NCBI GenBank assembly: GCA_029932545.1
Contig: JAOZPW010000001.1
Span: forward strand, 1-64,000
Source: Thermoanaerobaculales bacterium
GTDB taxonomy: Bacteria; Acidobacteriota; Thermoanaerobaculia; Thermoanaerobaculales; Sulfomarinibacteraceae
DNA length: 64,000 nucleotides
Direction of reading: 5' to 3'
A program made the position numbers and the translations under genes. Numbering within the stretch: the first letter of the stretch is position 1; each line of letters begins with the position of its first letter. The notes under the pieces were generated by a model. The model saw only the letters and a program-made list of their open reading frames with translations. It was not told the origin of the DNA and made no database searches. Below, piece after piece: positions 25,799 through 33,447 of the stretch.

Positions 25799-26696
25799 TG
25801 CCTGGTTAAACACGGCCTTTCTTGAGCACCTTGAATGGGAGAGAAATCTGTCACCAGCCACCCTGAAGGCCTACCGCCGAGAGATTGCCAGGGCCGTGGG
25901 ATTTTTCTCCAGCGACCTCGGTCTGAAGGACCCGTCGGGGGTCACCCCGGCATCCGTGCGCTCTTTCTTGGCTCATCTCCATGGCCTTGGGCTCAGCCCT
26001 CGATCCACCGAGCGAGCTCTGGCTGCCATAAGAACCTATTTCCGGTTTCTTGTGGTCGAGAATATTCTTTCGGCCAACCCGGCAGACACCGTGGTGCATC
26101 CTCAACGCCGGCGCCGAGCCCCTCCAGTAACTCCATTGGCCGTCATCGAGGATCTCCTGGAATCCTTTCCGCCAACCCCCGCCGGAATCAGGGATCGCAC
26201 CCTGGTGGAGTTTCTCTACGGATCAGGACTCCGGGTCGGGGAACTGGTCGGTCTGGATCTCACCGATCTGCAACTCAAAGCGCGTCTCGTCCGCGTCCGA
26301 GGTAAAGGACGCAAGGAACGTATCGTGCCCTACGGTACCCAGGCCGCAGCTGCACTGAGCACCTACCTCCCCGTCAGGGCTCAGTGGAAACAGGGCGCCA
26401 CGCTCTCCACCGAAGCCCTTTTCCTCAACCAACGCGGGGGACGCCTGACTGACCGGTCCGTGCGGAGAATTCTCGCGGCTGCTGTCCTCAAGACCGCGAC
26501 CCAACACCAAGTGCATCCTCACGCCCTTCGGCACGCTTTTGCTACTCACCTTCTCGAGGCGGGAATGGACCTCCGGGCCATCCAGGAACTCCTGGGCCAC
26601 GCATCGTTGGCAACCACCCAGATCTATACAACCGTCGACCTGGCGCACTTGATGACCGTGCATCGCAAGAGTCATCCGAGGTCCCGGAGGAAGTAG
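25776..26696 (+). CDS. xerC: Tyrosine recombinase XerC/XerD type
   Basis: The 306-residue protein has an N-terminal SAM-like domain (LEHLEWERNLSPATLKAYRREI) and a catalytic domain with GSGLRVGELVGLDL (Arg), GKGRKERIVPYG (Lys), HALRHAFATHLLEAG (His-x-x-Arg) and ELLGHASLATTQIYTTV (His, Tyr nucleophile). It should resolve chromosome dimers at dif; whether it is the C or D partner is not decidable here. It lacks the IntI-specific insertion, which separates it from the integrase at 12559. It overlaps the glycosyltransferase gene by 23 bases. Confidence 0.87.
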   Translation: MKGSPLADAWLNTAFLEHLEWERNLSPATLKAYRREIARAVGFFSSDLGLKDPSGVTPASVRSFLAHLHGLGLSPRSTERALAAIRTYFRFLVVENILSANPADTVVHPQRRRRAPPVTPLAVIEDLLESFPPTPAGIRDRTLVEFLYGSGLRVGELVGLDLTDLQLKARLVRVRGKGRKERIVPYGTQAAAALSTYLPVRAQWKQGATLSTEALFLNQRGGRLTDRSVRRILAAAVLKTATQHQVHPHALRHAFATHLLEAGMDLRAIQELLGHASLATTQIYTTVDLAHLMTVHRKSHPRSRRK

Positions 26697-26956
26697 GGAC
26701 ATCGCGCATTGCCCAAAGGGCAATCACGGCGAAGCCGTGGAGATCGCGAAGCGATCCGCGTGGGCAAAGGACCCGCGCCCAGCCCGAAGGGCTGCCGAGC
26801 CGAGAGGCTCGGACCCGCGAAGCGGGTGGCGTGGGCAGAGGACATCGCGCATTGCCCGAAGGGCAATCACTGCTGTAGAGGCACGGCGTGCCGTGCCCGG
26901 GCTTTTTGGGTTGGCTCTGGTTGTTGAAACACGGGCACGGCACGCCGTGCCCCTAC
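26697..26956. repeat. Tandem mini-hairpin array with GAA triloops, plus long inverted repeat
   Basis: Seven consecutive perfect hairpins with 6-7 bp stems lie at 26708-26724, 26725-26739, 26742-26756, 26780-26794, 26795-26812, 26813-26827 and 26851-26867. Five have a C-GAA-G loop, one AAA and one GAGA. A 31-bp unit is directly repeated with one mismatch (26697-26727 and 26840-26870). Next comes a 25-bp inverted repeat with one mismatch (26875-26899 and 26932-26956), whose arms are themselves palindromic. The block separates the convergent xerC and trmFO genes. Confidence 0.85.
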
Positions 26957-28299
26957 ACACCCCACCCACCAATCAACTCCAGCGCTCTTTCGGCCTGAGC
27001 TGCCCTCCGTTCCCTCTTGGACCGGATTCGTCTCAGGTCTTCGGGGCACCGAAGGAGACCCCATGTAATGTTCGACGGTTGAAAACCTGCCGCCGGCCGC
27101 TCCGTCAAATGGCGTATGAGACCTCCCATGGCCGTTTCCGCAGGAGGCGCCTGGGGAGACTCTCCCTTGAATTCCGACGCGAGGGTTCTTCCCGCCATCA
27201 GACCTGTTGCGGCCGATTCAACATAGCCTTCGACGCCGGTCATCTGGCCGGCGACACGGATGGCCGGCTTTTGTACCAGGCGAAGCAGGGGATCGATGTG
27301 GGCCGGGGCGTTGATATAGGTGTTGCGGTGCACCATGCCAAACCGAGCAAACCGGGCCTCTTCAAGGCCGGGAATCATACGAAGGACCCTCTTCTGCTCG
27401 ATCTGCTTCAGTTTGGTCTGAAATCCTACCAAATTCCAATGGTCCGCGGCCAAATCGTCCTGCCGGAGCTGAACAACGGCCCAGGGACGTATACCGGTAT
27501 TGGGGTCGATCAAGCCGACCGGCTTCATCGGCCCGAACCGCAGGGTGTCCCGACCTCGTTCGGCCATCACCTCGATCGGCAAACACCCCTCGAAGAACGA
27601 GATATCCTCCTGTTCGAATTGTTTGAAATCGACCCTCTCTGCAGCCAAAAGTTGGTCAATGAAGGCCTCATACTGCTCTCGGTTCAACGGGGCGTTGAGA
27701 TAGTCAGCCCCGTCTCCCTTGTCGTATCGGGAAGCCCTGAAGAGCCGGTCGTGAACCAGTGAATCTGCCGCAACGACCGGTGCCACGGCATCAAAGAAAC
27801 TCAAGGCCTCCTCCCCCAACAGCGATTGCAAAGTGGCGTGAAGGCCTGGAGATGTCAGAGGTCCGGTAGAGATAATTGCCGGTCCTTGGGGAAGGTCGAG
27901 AACCTCCATTCGCTCAATCGTTATCAACGGGTGGGAGGAAATCCTCTCGCCCACCCTCTCGGAAAAGAGTGTTCTGTCGACAGCCAGGGCACCCCCAGCC
28001 GGAAGGGCGGTTTCCCGGGCACTCTTGATGATCAGTGATCCCAGACACTCCATTTCTCTCTTGAGCAACCCCACCGCGTTGCCCGGCGAGTCTCCTCGCA
28101 GGGAGTTTGAGCAGACCAGTTCGGCAAAACCATCCGTCGTGTGGACCGGCGTTGTGCGTGTTGGTCTCATTTCAAACAGGCACACAGGCAGACCCGCCTC
28201 GGCCAACTGCCACGCAGCTTCGCAGCCCGCCAGGCCCGCACCGACAACAGGAATCGCGGCTTCGCCGGCCCTCTTTTCCCTTTCTGAAACCTCAATCAT
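26953..28299 (-). CDS. trmFO: Methylenetetrahydrofolate-tRNA (uracil-54-C5)-methyltransferase TrmFO
   Basis: TrmFO makes ribothymidine at position 54 of tRNA using methylene-tetrahydrofolate and FAD. The 448-residue protein has the FAD motif VVGAGLAGCEAAWQLAEAG, the family block EMRPTRTTPVHTTDGFAELVCSN and VAGQMTGVEGYVESAATGLMAG. Length is normal. Its start overlaps the dprA stop by four bases (ATGA), a common trmFO/dprA arrangement. The last codons run into the palindromic block at 26956. Confidence 0.95.
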   Translation of the reverse strand: MIEVSEREKRAGEAAIPVVGAGLAGCEAAWQLAEAGLPVCLFEMRPTRTTPVHTTDGFAELVCSNSLRGDSPGNAVGLLKREMECLGSLIIKSARETALPAGGALAVDRTLFSERVGERISSHPLITIERMEVLDLPQGPAIISTGPLTSPGLHATLQSLLGEEALSFFDAVAPVVAADSLVHDRLFRASRYDKGDGADYLNAPLNREQYEAFIDQLLAAERVDFKQFEQEDISFFEGCLPIEVMAERGRDTLRFGPMKPVGLIDPNTGIRPWAVVQLRQDDLAADHWNLVGFQTKLKQIEQKRVLRMIPGLEEARFARFGMVHRNTYINAPAHIDPLLRLVQKPAIRVAGQMTGVEGYVESAATGLMAGRTLASEFKGESPQAPPAETAMGGLIRHLTERPAAGFQPSNITWGLLRCPEDLRRIRSKRERRAAQAERALELIGGWGV

Positions 28300-29327
28300 C
28301 TCCGCCTCCGAATCAGTCCGTCCGGACCACGTTCAACGAGACCTTGTATTTCCATCTCGACGATTTTCGCTTGAACCAAATCCACGCTCTGTCCCATCCT
28401 CTCGCCCAGTTGATCCACGGAAACGGCTTCGCCAAACTCCAGGAACATCACCTCCGGGTCAATGTTCGGCATGCTGTCGGCCTCGAGACCCAAAGCATCG
28501 AGAAGATCTTTTGGGCAGGTCACCGGTTGGGCCCCGGCCCGCAACAGACCGTTGGGTCCCACCGAGACCTCGGAGAAGATGCTTCCGGGCACGGCCATGA
28601 CATCTCGGCCTTCATCCAGGGCCTGTCGGGCCGTACTAAGAGCCCCGGAACGGGCGGCGGCCTCGACTACAACAACGATCGAAGCCAATCCGGCAACAAT
28701 CCGGTTTCTTTCGGGAAAGTGGTGCCGCCGTGGAGGCGACCCAGGTAGATACTCGGTCAAAAGAGCGCCGGTCTCGGCAATTTGATCTGCCAGGCGGGCG
28801 TGTTCGGGCGGGTAGATCCTGTCCGGTCCGCATCCCCAGACCGCCCATGTTGTTCCTCCAACACTGAGTGCACCCTCGTGAGCCGCGGCATCCACACCTC
28901 GTGCCATACCGGAGATAATTGTGCCGCCGGCCCGGCCGACACTTTCAGCCAAAAACCTCGAAGCTTGAATGCCATAGGGTGTCGCCCGACGAGACCCCAC
29001 GATCGCAACCGACGGTCCACCACCCAATAGCCCTTTGACAAAAAGGCCCAATGGGGGGTCCGCCGTGTGGTTCAGGCCTCCAGGGTAGTCAGGCGCCTCA
29101 GAACTCATCCACCGCCACCCGGCCCGGGAGACTCGCTCCAGAAGCTGGGGAACTGCCGACTCTTGGGTCATCCGGGCAGCATCCAGTATCGCCTTGGGCA
29201 CTTTGCCGTCCAGAACATCGGCCAAGTCCTCGGCTGGGTCCCCAGCCTCGGCAACGATCCTGCGGACCTTGGCGCCCCCTCCGGCCATCAAGAGCCCCAA
29301 TCGCGAAATCATCCCACATTTTCCCAT
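28296..29327 (-). CDS. dprA: DNA processing protein DprA
   Basis: DprA protects incoming single-stranded DNA and loads RecA during natural transformation. The 343-residue protein has the Rossmann-like DprA/Smf domain with VAIVGSRRATPYGIQASRFLAE, GGTIISGMARGVDAAAHEGAL, GPDRIYPPEHARLADQI and the FPERNRIVAGLA block, plus a C-terminal winged-helix (VSVDQLGERMGQSVDLVQAKIVEME). The ATG at 29327 follows GGAGG and is preferred to the open frame up to 29393. It suggests at least a potential for DNA uptake. Confidence 0.93.
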   Translation of the reverse strand: MGKCGMISRLGLLMAGGGAKVRRIVAEAGDPAEDLADVLDGKVPKAILDAARMTQESAVPQLLERVSRAGWRWMSSEAPDYPGGLNHTADPPLGLFVKGLLGGGPSVAIVGSRRATPYGIQASRFLAESVGRAGGTIISGMARGVDAAAHEGALSVGGTTWAVWGCGPDRIYPPEHARLADQIAETGALLTEYLPGSPPRRHHFPERNRIVAGLASIVVVVEAAARSGALSTARQALDEGRDVMAVPGSIFSEVSVGPNGLLRAGAQPVTCPKDLLDALGLEADSMPNIDPEVMFLEFGEAVSVDQLGERMGQSVDLVQAKIVEMEIQGLVERGPDGLIRRRR

Positions 29328-29372
29328 CAGCCCCTCCGTCACGAACTTCCCAATCCTAAGAGATCCGAACCC

Positions 29373-30203
29373 ATGGTGAGAAATTCGGGGCAAAAGATTC
29401 GTCTTGCAGGGTATACTGGATCGGTGAAATTTAAGGTCCTTGGTTGTTTTGGTGGTGACGATCCTTCCTGTCGAATGACCTCCTTTTTAATCAATGACAC
29501 CGTGGCAATTGATGCGGGAGCCATCACACGGGCACTCGAAATCGAACAGCAACGACGGATTCGGCATGTGGTTATCACCCACACCCATAGCGACCACACG
29601 GCCACCCTCCCCTTCCTGATTGAAAATATTTTTGGCTTCGATGATGACGCCGTGACCATTTATTCGACCCGGCGCGTCCTGGCAAATGTCAAGCGCCACC
29701 TTTTCAATAACGATACATGGCCGGATTTTAGTCGCATACCCAACCATCTCTACCCCTCGGTACGTTTTGTTGAAATCACCGCCGGTGAACCATTCACAAT
29801 TGGCGGCGTAGAGGGGGGAGATCTGGAGATCACACCGATTCCGGTCAATCACATCGTGCCGACCGTCGGTTTATTGATCCGACAAGCTCAGTCTTCGATT
29901 GGCTTCACATCCGATACCGGTCCGACCGAGGAATTCTGGGAGCGGGCCAACCGGACCGAAAATTTAGAGGCGGTCATCACAGAATGTTCTTTTCCAAACC
30001 GGCTTCAGGCCATTGCGGACATCAGCCTTCATTTAACACCAGGCACCCTTGCGGAGGAGTTGAAAAAACTCAACACCGGGCCCCTTGTGCGCCTCTACCA
30101 CCTTAAGCCACCGTATCTCGATGAAATCAGGGCGGAGTTGCAAACCACGCCGTTTTCACATCCAGTCGAGGAGCTGGAGCAGGACCGGGTCTACGATTTC
30201 TGA
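29373..30203 (+). CDS. Metallo-beta-lactamase fold, class II cAMP phosphodiesterase type
   Basis: The protein carries the metal motif THTHSDH near residue 70 and later GFTSDTGPTEEFWE and RLYHLKPPYLDEI, a set characteristic of class II 3',5'-cyclic-nucleotide phosphodiesterases (PdsA/CpdP-like). The core begins VKFKVLGCFGGDDPSCRMTSFLIN, so a GTG at 29424 is an alternative start to the ATG at 29373 (276 residues). TATACT at 29412-29417 lies just ahead of that GTG. It would hydrolyse cyclic nucleotides in the cytoplasm. The 3' end overlaps the convergent gene by 13 bases. Confidence 0.8.
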   Translation: MVRNSGQKIRLAGYTGSVKFKVLGCFGGDDPSCRMTSFLINDTVAIDAGAITRALEIEQQRRIRHVVITHTHSDHTATLPFLIENIFGFDDDAVTIYSTRRVLANVKRHLFNNDTWPDFSRIPNHLYPSVRFVEITAGEPFTIGGVEGGDLEITPIPVNHIVPTVGLLIRQAQSSIGFTSDTGPTEEFWERANRTENLEAVITECSFPNRLQAIADISLHLTPGTLAEELKKLNTGPLVRLYHLKPPYLDEIRAELQTTPFSHPVEELEQDRVYDF

Positions 30204-31177
30204 AAGGCCTGCGGGGCTAGCAGGGCCCCCAGATCAGCGTTGAGATCAAAGACCACCCGACCGCGAAGACCTGGAGCAAAAATATCGTGTTTGGGCGCAA
30301 GGGTGGCCCTCAGAACAAGATGCTCCCCTTCTTTGTGAAGACTCAGTGCTTCAAATGGAAACTGTCCTTCTATTCGATCCAGGCGCCATCCTGAGTCATG
30401 ATCGGTCACCCGAAACTCGACGGTCTCTCCCAGTAAATCCTTAATGACGGCACGATCACCCACTGTTGTAGCCTCTTCCACATCGATTCTTCTCTCTAGA
30501 ATGGCCGATGGGTCCCGCCACAGCACCGACGCCTCTCCCCCTTCTCGAGCCACCTCAACCGTTGTCGGTTGGGGACCATGGTCGAACATCAGCCCTTCGA
30601 TCACCTCTCCATCAACGCGTTGACCCCTGATGAGTATCTGTTCCATGCGTTCTTTGTCGACAGAGCACCGGGTCTTTGAAAACAAATCTTCAATTTCCAA
30701 CACCGTATCCCGAAGGAGAAACCTGGCGGAGTCAGAGAACCACAGGAGTGTGAATTCTGGTGGCGTTTGGGAAGCGCTCGAACCTGTCTCCAGAAAAGCC
30801 TGCTGCCGGCCGGCAGCCTCCCGGCAGAGAATCCCTCCATCAAAGGTGTAGACGCCATCTGGACCGAGTTCTTCCCTGCCCAACCCCACCCGCACCGGGA
30901 GACCGGGGGCCACAACGGTACTGCCAACCTCAAACCATGGCCACCGCACTCCAAAGGCCGTTCCCCACCGATGCGGCCCGGAGGAAACCAGGGCTATCAA
31001 TTCATCGAAAGCACCAAGGCCTGAACACCACCTGGCTTCGGCAATCTCCTCCACTTTTCCCTGCTTTGGGCCGCCGATCCTCAGGGGAAAGCGCCGGGCC
31101 ATCAAGGCCGCCGCCTCCGCCGCCCCCTGCCGGGGATCAATCCCAGCAGCCGATACCAGGGCAGCAACCCGGTTCAT
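30191..31177 (-). CDS. Unknown 328-residue protein downstream of pdxT
   Basis: No family is recognised. The protein has no signal peptide or membrane segment; the N-terminal third is helical and Ala-rich, the remainder has many short beta strands (for example VEVAREGGEASVLW and EHLVLRATLAPKHD). Its ATG overlaps the stop of pdxT by four bases, so it is translated from the pdxST transcript, though no link to vitamin B6 can be shown. Its 3' end overlaps the convergent phosphodiesterase gene. Confidence 0.6.
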   Translation of the reverse strand: MNRVAALVSAAGIDPRQGAAEAAALMARRFPLRIGGPKQGKVEEIAEARWCSGLGAFDELIALVSSGPHRWGTAFGVRWPWFEVGSTVVAPGLPVRVGLGREELGPDGVYTFDGGILCREAAGRQQAFLETGSSASQTPPEFTLLWFSDSARFLLRDTVLEIEDLFSKTRCSVDKERMEQILIRGQRVDGEVIEGLMFDHGPQPTTVEVAREGGEASVLWRDPSAILERRIDVEEATTVGDRAVIKDLLGETVEFRVTDHDSGWRLDRIEGQFPFEALSLHKEGEHLVLRATLAPKHDIFAPGLRGRVVFDLNADLGALLAPQAFQKS

Positions 31178-31770
31178 CGGCCCTGCCGTTCTATTTCCCG
31201 AAGGAAAAGTTCGTGAATCACTGTGCCCTTTCCCAGCTCTGGATGGAATGTGGCGGCCAGGATTCCCGGGGACCGAAGAAGAACCGGATCATCACCCCTC
31301 CACGCCAGGGTCTCAACGCCTTCGCCAACCCTTGTGACCCTCGGCGCCCTGATAAAAACAGCCTCGCCGGCGTTGTCTCCCTGATATTGAGGACTGAAGT
31401 GCAAGGCTTCGACCGATGAAAAGACCTGACGACCATATGCGTTTCTTTCGATGTCAACGTCCAGGGCGCCAAGACTCTGCTGGTGGGGGGTGACCTTTTT
31501 TGCGAGGAGTATCACTCCGGCGCAGGTTGCCAGCACCGGGAGCCCAGAGTCAATTCTCTTTCTGATCCGCACGAAAAGCTCTTGCGGTTCCATCAGGCGC
31601 AGCATTGCAGAGCTCTCGCCGCCAGGAAGCAACAAGGCGTCGACCGCCTCCAGCTCATTTGCCGTTCGGACGAGGACACTCGAGACTCCGAGCCGTCGAA
31701 AGACCCCGCGATGCGCTTCAAACGCACCCTGAAGGGCCAGAACCCCAATTACGTGCTGATCCTTCAACAT
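31174..31770 (-). CDS. pdxT: Pyridoxal 5'-phosphate synthase glutaminase subunit PdxT
   Basis: PdxT releases ammonia from glutamine and passes it to PdxS for pyridoxal phosphate synthesis. The 198-residue class I glutamine amidotransferase has IGVLALQGAFEAHRGVFRRLG, LPGGESSAM, the nucleophile in LATCAGVILLAKKV, and the His-x-Glu of ATFHPEL. The frame is open to 31830, but the ATG at 31770 matches the family N-terminus. pdxS lies 145 bases upstream on the same strand. Confidence 0.94.
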   Translation of the reverse strand: MLKDQHVIGVLALQGAFEAHRGVFRRLGVSSVLVRTANELEAVDALLLPGGESSAMLRLMEPQELFVRIRKRIDSGLPVLATCAGVILLAKKVTPHQQSLGALDVDIERNAYGRQVFSSVEALHFSPQYQGDNAGEAVFIRAPRVTRVGEGVETLAWRGDDPVLLRSPGILAATFHPELGKGTVIHELFLREIERQGR

Positions 31771-31873
31771 CTTCGGAAACTCAAAGCCTGCTTTCTGGTC
31801 AGGCGCCTGCACCCGCCACCCAAAGAACACATCAAAGGGTCCCGGTGATTTTTTTGGGCCCCTTTTATGGACA

Positions 31874-31901
31874 GATAGCCGACAGCTGATAGCCGATAGC
31901 T
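31874..31901. repeat. Tandem 14-bp repeat between pdxS and pdxT
   Basis: GATAGCCGACAGCT (31874-31887) is followed directly by GATAGCCGATAGCT (31888-31901), one mismatch. A similar AGCTGA/AGC pattern occurs at 61-95. It looks like a short slipped-strand intergenic repeat. Confidence 0.6.
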
Positions 31902-31915
31902 ACCATGTTCGACTG

Positions 31916-32803
31916 TTACCATCCACGCCGGGAGAGCATTTCCTCTGTCGTGAGTTTTCCGGAATCCAAGCCTGACATCGCCTCACCCAAACCCTTTGAG
32001 ATTTCCAAAAGCTTGGAGGGGTCTTGCCAATGGGTCACTGCCTGAACGATTGCCTTCGCCCGCCGGTCAGGGTCATTCGCTTTGAAAATTCCCGATCCAA
32101 CGAAAACCGACTCGGCACCCAACTCCATCACCAAAGCCGCATCTGCGGGCGTCGCAATTCCTCCCGCGGCAAAGTTGGGAACAGGAAGTCGCCCATGTTC
32201 CGCAACCCAACAGACCCACTCATAGGGGGCCTGGATCTCTTTGGCGTAGGCCATCAGTTCATGCTGATCAAGGATCCCAAGTGTACGAATGCCCCGCTGC
32301 ACGGCCCTCATGTGCCGAACGCCTTCGACGATATCTCCGGAACCGGCTTCCCCTTTGGTTCGAATCATCGCGGCGCCTTCACCGATACGACGAAGAGCCT
32401 CGCCCAGGTTCCTGCAGCCGCAGACAAAAGGCACGTCGAACCCGTGTTTGTTGACATGGTTTTCATCGTCCGCCGGCGTCAAGACCTCACTCTCGTCGAC
32501 GAAGTCGACCTCGAGAGCCTGGAGCATGCGAGCCTCGGCAATGTGCCCGATTCGACACTTTGCCATCACAGGAATCTGAACAGTTTCTTGGATTTCCTGG
32601 ATCTTCTCCAGGGCGGCCATTCGTGCCACCCCGCCTTGAACCCGGATGTCGGCCGGCACGCGCTCCAACGCCATGACGGCGGCAGCGCCGGCATCCTCAG
32701 CGATCTTCGCCTGATCCGCTGTGGTGACATCCATAATCACGCCACCTTTCAGCATTTCGGCCAACCCAACCTTTATTTGGAACTTTTTATCATGGTTTTG
32801 CAT
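31916..32803 (-). CDS. pdxS: Pyridoxal 5'-phosphate synthase lyase subunit PdxS
   Basis: PdxS builds pyridoxal phosphate from ribose 5-phosphate, glyceraldehyde 3-phosphate and ammonia. The 295-residue TIM barrel has [30 protein letters not shown] (catalytic Lys in the barrel), [38 protein letters not shown] and [17 protein letters not shown]. Length is normal. It is transcribed with pdxT. A 24-bp palindrome and a TACAAT-like -10 (- strand, 32824-32829) lie just upstream. Confidence 0.97.
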   Translation of the reverse strand: MQNHDKKFQIKVGLAEMLKGGVIMDVTTADQAKIAEDAGAAAVMALERVPADIRVQGGVARMAALEKIQEIQETVQIPVMAKCRIGHIAEARMLQALEVDFVDESEVLTPADDENHVNKHGFDVPFVCGCRNLGEALRRIGEGAAMIRTKGEAGSGDIVEGVRHMRAVQRGIRTLGILDQHELMAYAKEIQAPYEWVCWVAEHGRLPVPNFAAGGIATPADAALVMELGAESVFVGSGIFKANDPDRRAKAIVQAVTHWQDPSKLLEISKGLGEAMSGLDSGKLTTEEMLSRRGW

Positions 32804-32833
32804 TACACCCTCCGAACCGCCGCATTGTACACC

Positions 32834-32857
32834 CTAGAGGTCCGGCCGGACCTCTAG
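32834..32857. promoter_or_regulatory. Perfect 24-bp palindrome upstream of pdxS
   Basis: The two 12-base halves (CTAGAGGTCCGG and its complement) meet without a loop. It lies 30 bases upstream of the pdxS start, near where the -35 would be for a TACAAT -10 at 32824-32829 (- strand), and includes the stop codon of the CPBP gene. It could be an operator for pdxS or a terminator of the gyrA-CPBP transcript. Confidence 0.5.
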
Positions 32858-33447
32858 ACATGCATACCGGATTCGTTTTTTGTTTGTGGCGTCACCCCTG
32901 GTTTTCGGCGCAACCGGAGAAGGGACACCGTGTTGACAACGATGTGGGCAGCAGCAGCGGCCGGATACCCCCACTGTTCAAAAACTAGACCGAACGCCAA
33001 GCCAAGAACCAGTGCAATCACCGGCCACGCCCAAAGACGACGGTCCGGAACGATGTGCAACAGGGCGAAGAGAACCGCAGCAGCCACCAACCCAATCCAC
33101 GGCTGAAGCAGGGCTCTGATCAATGCCTCTTCAGCCAGGCCGGAAAAGACCGCGACCGCCACAGCATCAAAGAAGCTCCAGCCCTGGACCATGTCGGCCT
33201 GCCATCGCTCGAGGTCTTTGACGATTGGGACGAAGAGCAGGACCCCCATGAAGGCCAGAGCGACCCCTCCAGCAACAACGCCGGCGCCGAGCGACTCTAT
33301 CCACGGTGTCCGGGGCAGCAGCGCCGTCATTGGTCCTTGGCCCCTGAAGAATAATCCGACCGCAGCCACGACCGCCAGAACACCCTCCTGGTGCAGCAGC
33401 GCCGTAGCCCGTATTGGCACGGGATCAACGGTGAATGATCGTGTCAC
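32854..33447 (-). CDS. CPBP family intramembrane metalloprotease
   Basis: The 197-residue membrane protein has about five hydrophobic helices and the three CPBP (CAAX/Abi) motifs: EEALIR near residue 105, FALLHI near 128 and HIVVN near 168, which supply the Glu and His metal ligands. Substrates of most bacterial members are unknown. A GTG start overlaps the gyrA stop by four bases, so it is translationally coupled to gyrA. Confidence 0.8.
   Translation of the reverse strand: MTRSFTVDPVPIRATALLHQEGVLAVVAAVGLFFRGQGPMTALLPRTPWIESLGAGVVAGGVALAFMGVLLFVPIVKDLERWQADMVQGWSFFDAVAVAVFSGLAEEALIRALLQPWIGLVAAAVLFALLHIVPDRRLWAWPVIALVLGLAFGLVFEQWGYPAAAAAHIVVNTVSLLRLRRKPGVTPQTKNESGMHV

Noticed and set aside
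26737..27762. 341-codon + strand frame over the hairpin array and trmFO
   Set aside because: Most of it is the complement of trmFO, and the rest is translated palindromes.
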